A stretch of 64,000 bases of DNA from Variovorax sp. HW608 (GTDB lineage Bacteria; Pseudomonadota; Gammaproteobacteria; Burkholderiales; Burkholderiaceae_C): the NCBI RefSeq assembly GCF_900090195.1, contig NZ_LT607803.1, forward strand, positions 7,466,229 to 7,530,228, given 5' to 3'. The notes under the pieces were generated by a model. That model was not told the origin of the DNA. It was given only the letters and a program-made list of their open reading frames with translations, and did not search any database. Positions 63,414 to 64,000 of the stretch are shown here, piece after piece. Both the position numbers and the translations under genes were made by a program. Each line of letters opens with the position of its first letter. Within the stretch, counting starts at the first letter, position 1.

Positions 63414-63872
63414 ATGCGTTTTCGTCCCGCCGCCCGCCCGACCGCCGCGCCCTTGGCCGCCATCACCTTGCTCGCCGCCGGGCTGCTGGCCGGATGCGGC
63501 AGCGGCATCAGCCTGGACGAGCCGATCGAGGGGCCGGTCTGGCGTCTCGAGCAACTGGGCGGAGAGCCGGTCGCGCCCAGCGGCGATCCGCAGCGGGACG
63601 CGCAGGTCCAGTTCGACCGGCGCAACGGCCGGGTGACTGGCTCGGGCGGCTGCAACCGGGTGACGGGCACTTTCGAGCGCAACGGCAGCGCCCTCAAGCT
63701 GAACCAGCTCGCCGCGACCCGCGCGGCTTGCGCCGATCCGGCCCGCAGTGCCAACGAAGCGCAGTTCTTCGCCGCGCTGCAATCCACGACGAGCTATCGC
63801 CTGCAGGGCCCCTCGCGCATGACGCTGCTGGATTCGGGCGGCCGGCCGCTGGCCGTCCTGAGCGCGCGCTGA
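63414..63872 (+). CDS. META-domain lipoprotein (HslJ-like)
   Basis: A 152-residue envelope lipoprotein. Signal peptide ending in lipobox LLAGC (cysteine near residue 28), then a META domain: PVWRLEQLGGEPV, VTGSGGCNRVTGTFERNGSALKLNQLAATRAACAD and EAQFFAALQSTTSYRLQG. HslJ-type proteins are heat-inducible or linked to novobiocin resistance in E. coli; here the role is unknown. AAGGAAAG precedes the ATG at 63414; an upstream in-frame ATG at 63372 is less likely. Confidence 0.87.
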   Translation: MRFRPAARPTAAPLAAITLLAAGLLAGCGSGISLDEPIEGPVWRLEQLGGEPVAPSGDPQRDAQVQFDRRNGRVTGSGGCNRVTGTFERNGSALKLNQLAATRAACADPARSANEAQFFAALQSTTSYRLQGPSRMTLLDSGGRPLAVLSAR

Positions 63873-63897
63873 TCGGCGCGCGGCGCGGCGGGCCGCG

Positions 63898-64000
63898 CTA
63901 CCAGCGGGCCGGCAGCTCGCGCGCGAGCACCACCTGCCGCTGGACCAGCGACAGGTAGCCGCCGGACTCCAGATCCTTCATCAGCCGGCTCACCATCTCG
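63898..64000 (-). CDS. Crp/Fnr-family transcriptional regulator, C-terminal end (cut by window edge)
   Basis: Only the last 33 residues are inside: EMVSRLMKDLESGGYLSLVQ and then RQVVLARELPARW before a TAG stop. The EMVSRLMKDLE run is the DNA-recognition helix of the Crp/Fnr HTH, and the following strand pair fits the end of that domain. The gene extends beyond the right edge. The stop lies 25 bases from the convergent META-domain gene. Confidence 0.7.
   Translation of the reverse strand, partial: EMVSRLMKDLESGGYLSLVQRQVVLARELPARW

Overview
The window is a high-GC (roughly two-thirds G+C), gene-dense bacterial chromosome segment. Gene content and protein sequences point to a betaproteobacterium of the Comamonadaceae, most like Variovorax: separate pntAA/pntAB/pntB genes, many orphan Bug-type (tripartite tricarboxylate) binding proteins, a tsaB-rimI-UDG-like cluster, and short GC-rich palindromic repeats of a Comamonadaceae type. 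I see no tRNA, rRNA, CRISPR array, insertion sequence or prophage. No gene-free stretch exceeds 300 bases.

Layout. 1-267: N-terminus of a UvrD/Rep helicase. 481-1467: corA. 1.67-9.8 kb (minus): fadD, then a dipeptide/peptide ABC transporter (dppB-C-D-F-A) ending in mtnN. 9.9-12.9 kb (minus): the three transhydrogenase genes. 13.2-16.8 kb (plus): an OmpR-type response regulator, a CHASE2 sensor kinase and nudJ, facing mnmA. 18.1-22.8 kb: a luciferase-like monooxygenase, a phospholipase D-like lipoprotein, two small membrane proteins and an APC permease. 23.1-26.4 kb (minus): a tryptophan/kynurenine operon (aminotransferase, kynA, arylformamidase-like hydrolase, ridA) divergent from an Lrp/AsnC regulator. 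27.1-30.8 kb (plus): an unassigned catabolic cassette bracketed by two Bug binding proteins. 30.8-36.8 kb: a LysR regulator, ssb, an odd winged-helix regulator, a hybrid histidine kinase and a LuxR-type response regulator. 37.0-40.6 kb: uvrA and an orphan ATP-synthase c-like gene. 40.6-45.1 kb (minus): tesB, a frameshifted FAD oxidoreductase, a third Bug protein and gentisate 1,2-dioxygenase. 45.7-52.1 kb: the homogentisate operon (MBL protein, FAD hydroxylase, DUF2783, hmgA, fahA) under a divergent IclR regulator. 52.1-56.5 kb (minus): GFA protein, pyrF, UDG-like protein, rimI, tsaB and an EamA transporter. 56.6-59.7 kb (plus): PBP4-type dacB and a secreted lipase. 59.7-62.4 kb (minus): tsaC, purK and purE, divergent from a thioredoxin/TPR gene (62.4-63.4 kb) and a META lipoprotein. 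The right edge clips the C-terminus of a Crp/Fnr regulator.

Functionally the segment mixes housekeeping (DNA repair, tRNA modification, purine and pyrimidine synthesis) with aromatic and amino-acid catabolism: tryptophan to kynurenine, homogentisate to fumarate plus acetoacetate, and gentisate ring cleavage. There are three sensory-kinase or response-regulator blocks.

The most notable structural observation is a roughly 70-bp palindromic repeat present three times. One copy lies in frame inside the uvrA coding sequence, where it adds 23 codons. One abuts the mnmA start codon. One sits between corA and mtnN as part of a cluster of hairpins. Other points of interest are a single-base frameshift in an FAD oxidoreductase, a metallo-beta-lactamase-fold protein that has lost its second metal site, a UDG-fold protein without iron-sulfur cysteines, an orphan AtpE-like protein, and a codon-usage mosaic in the hybrid kinase.
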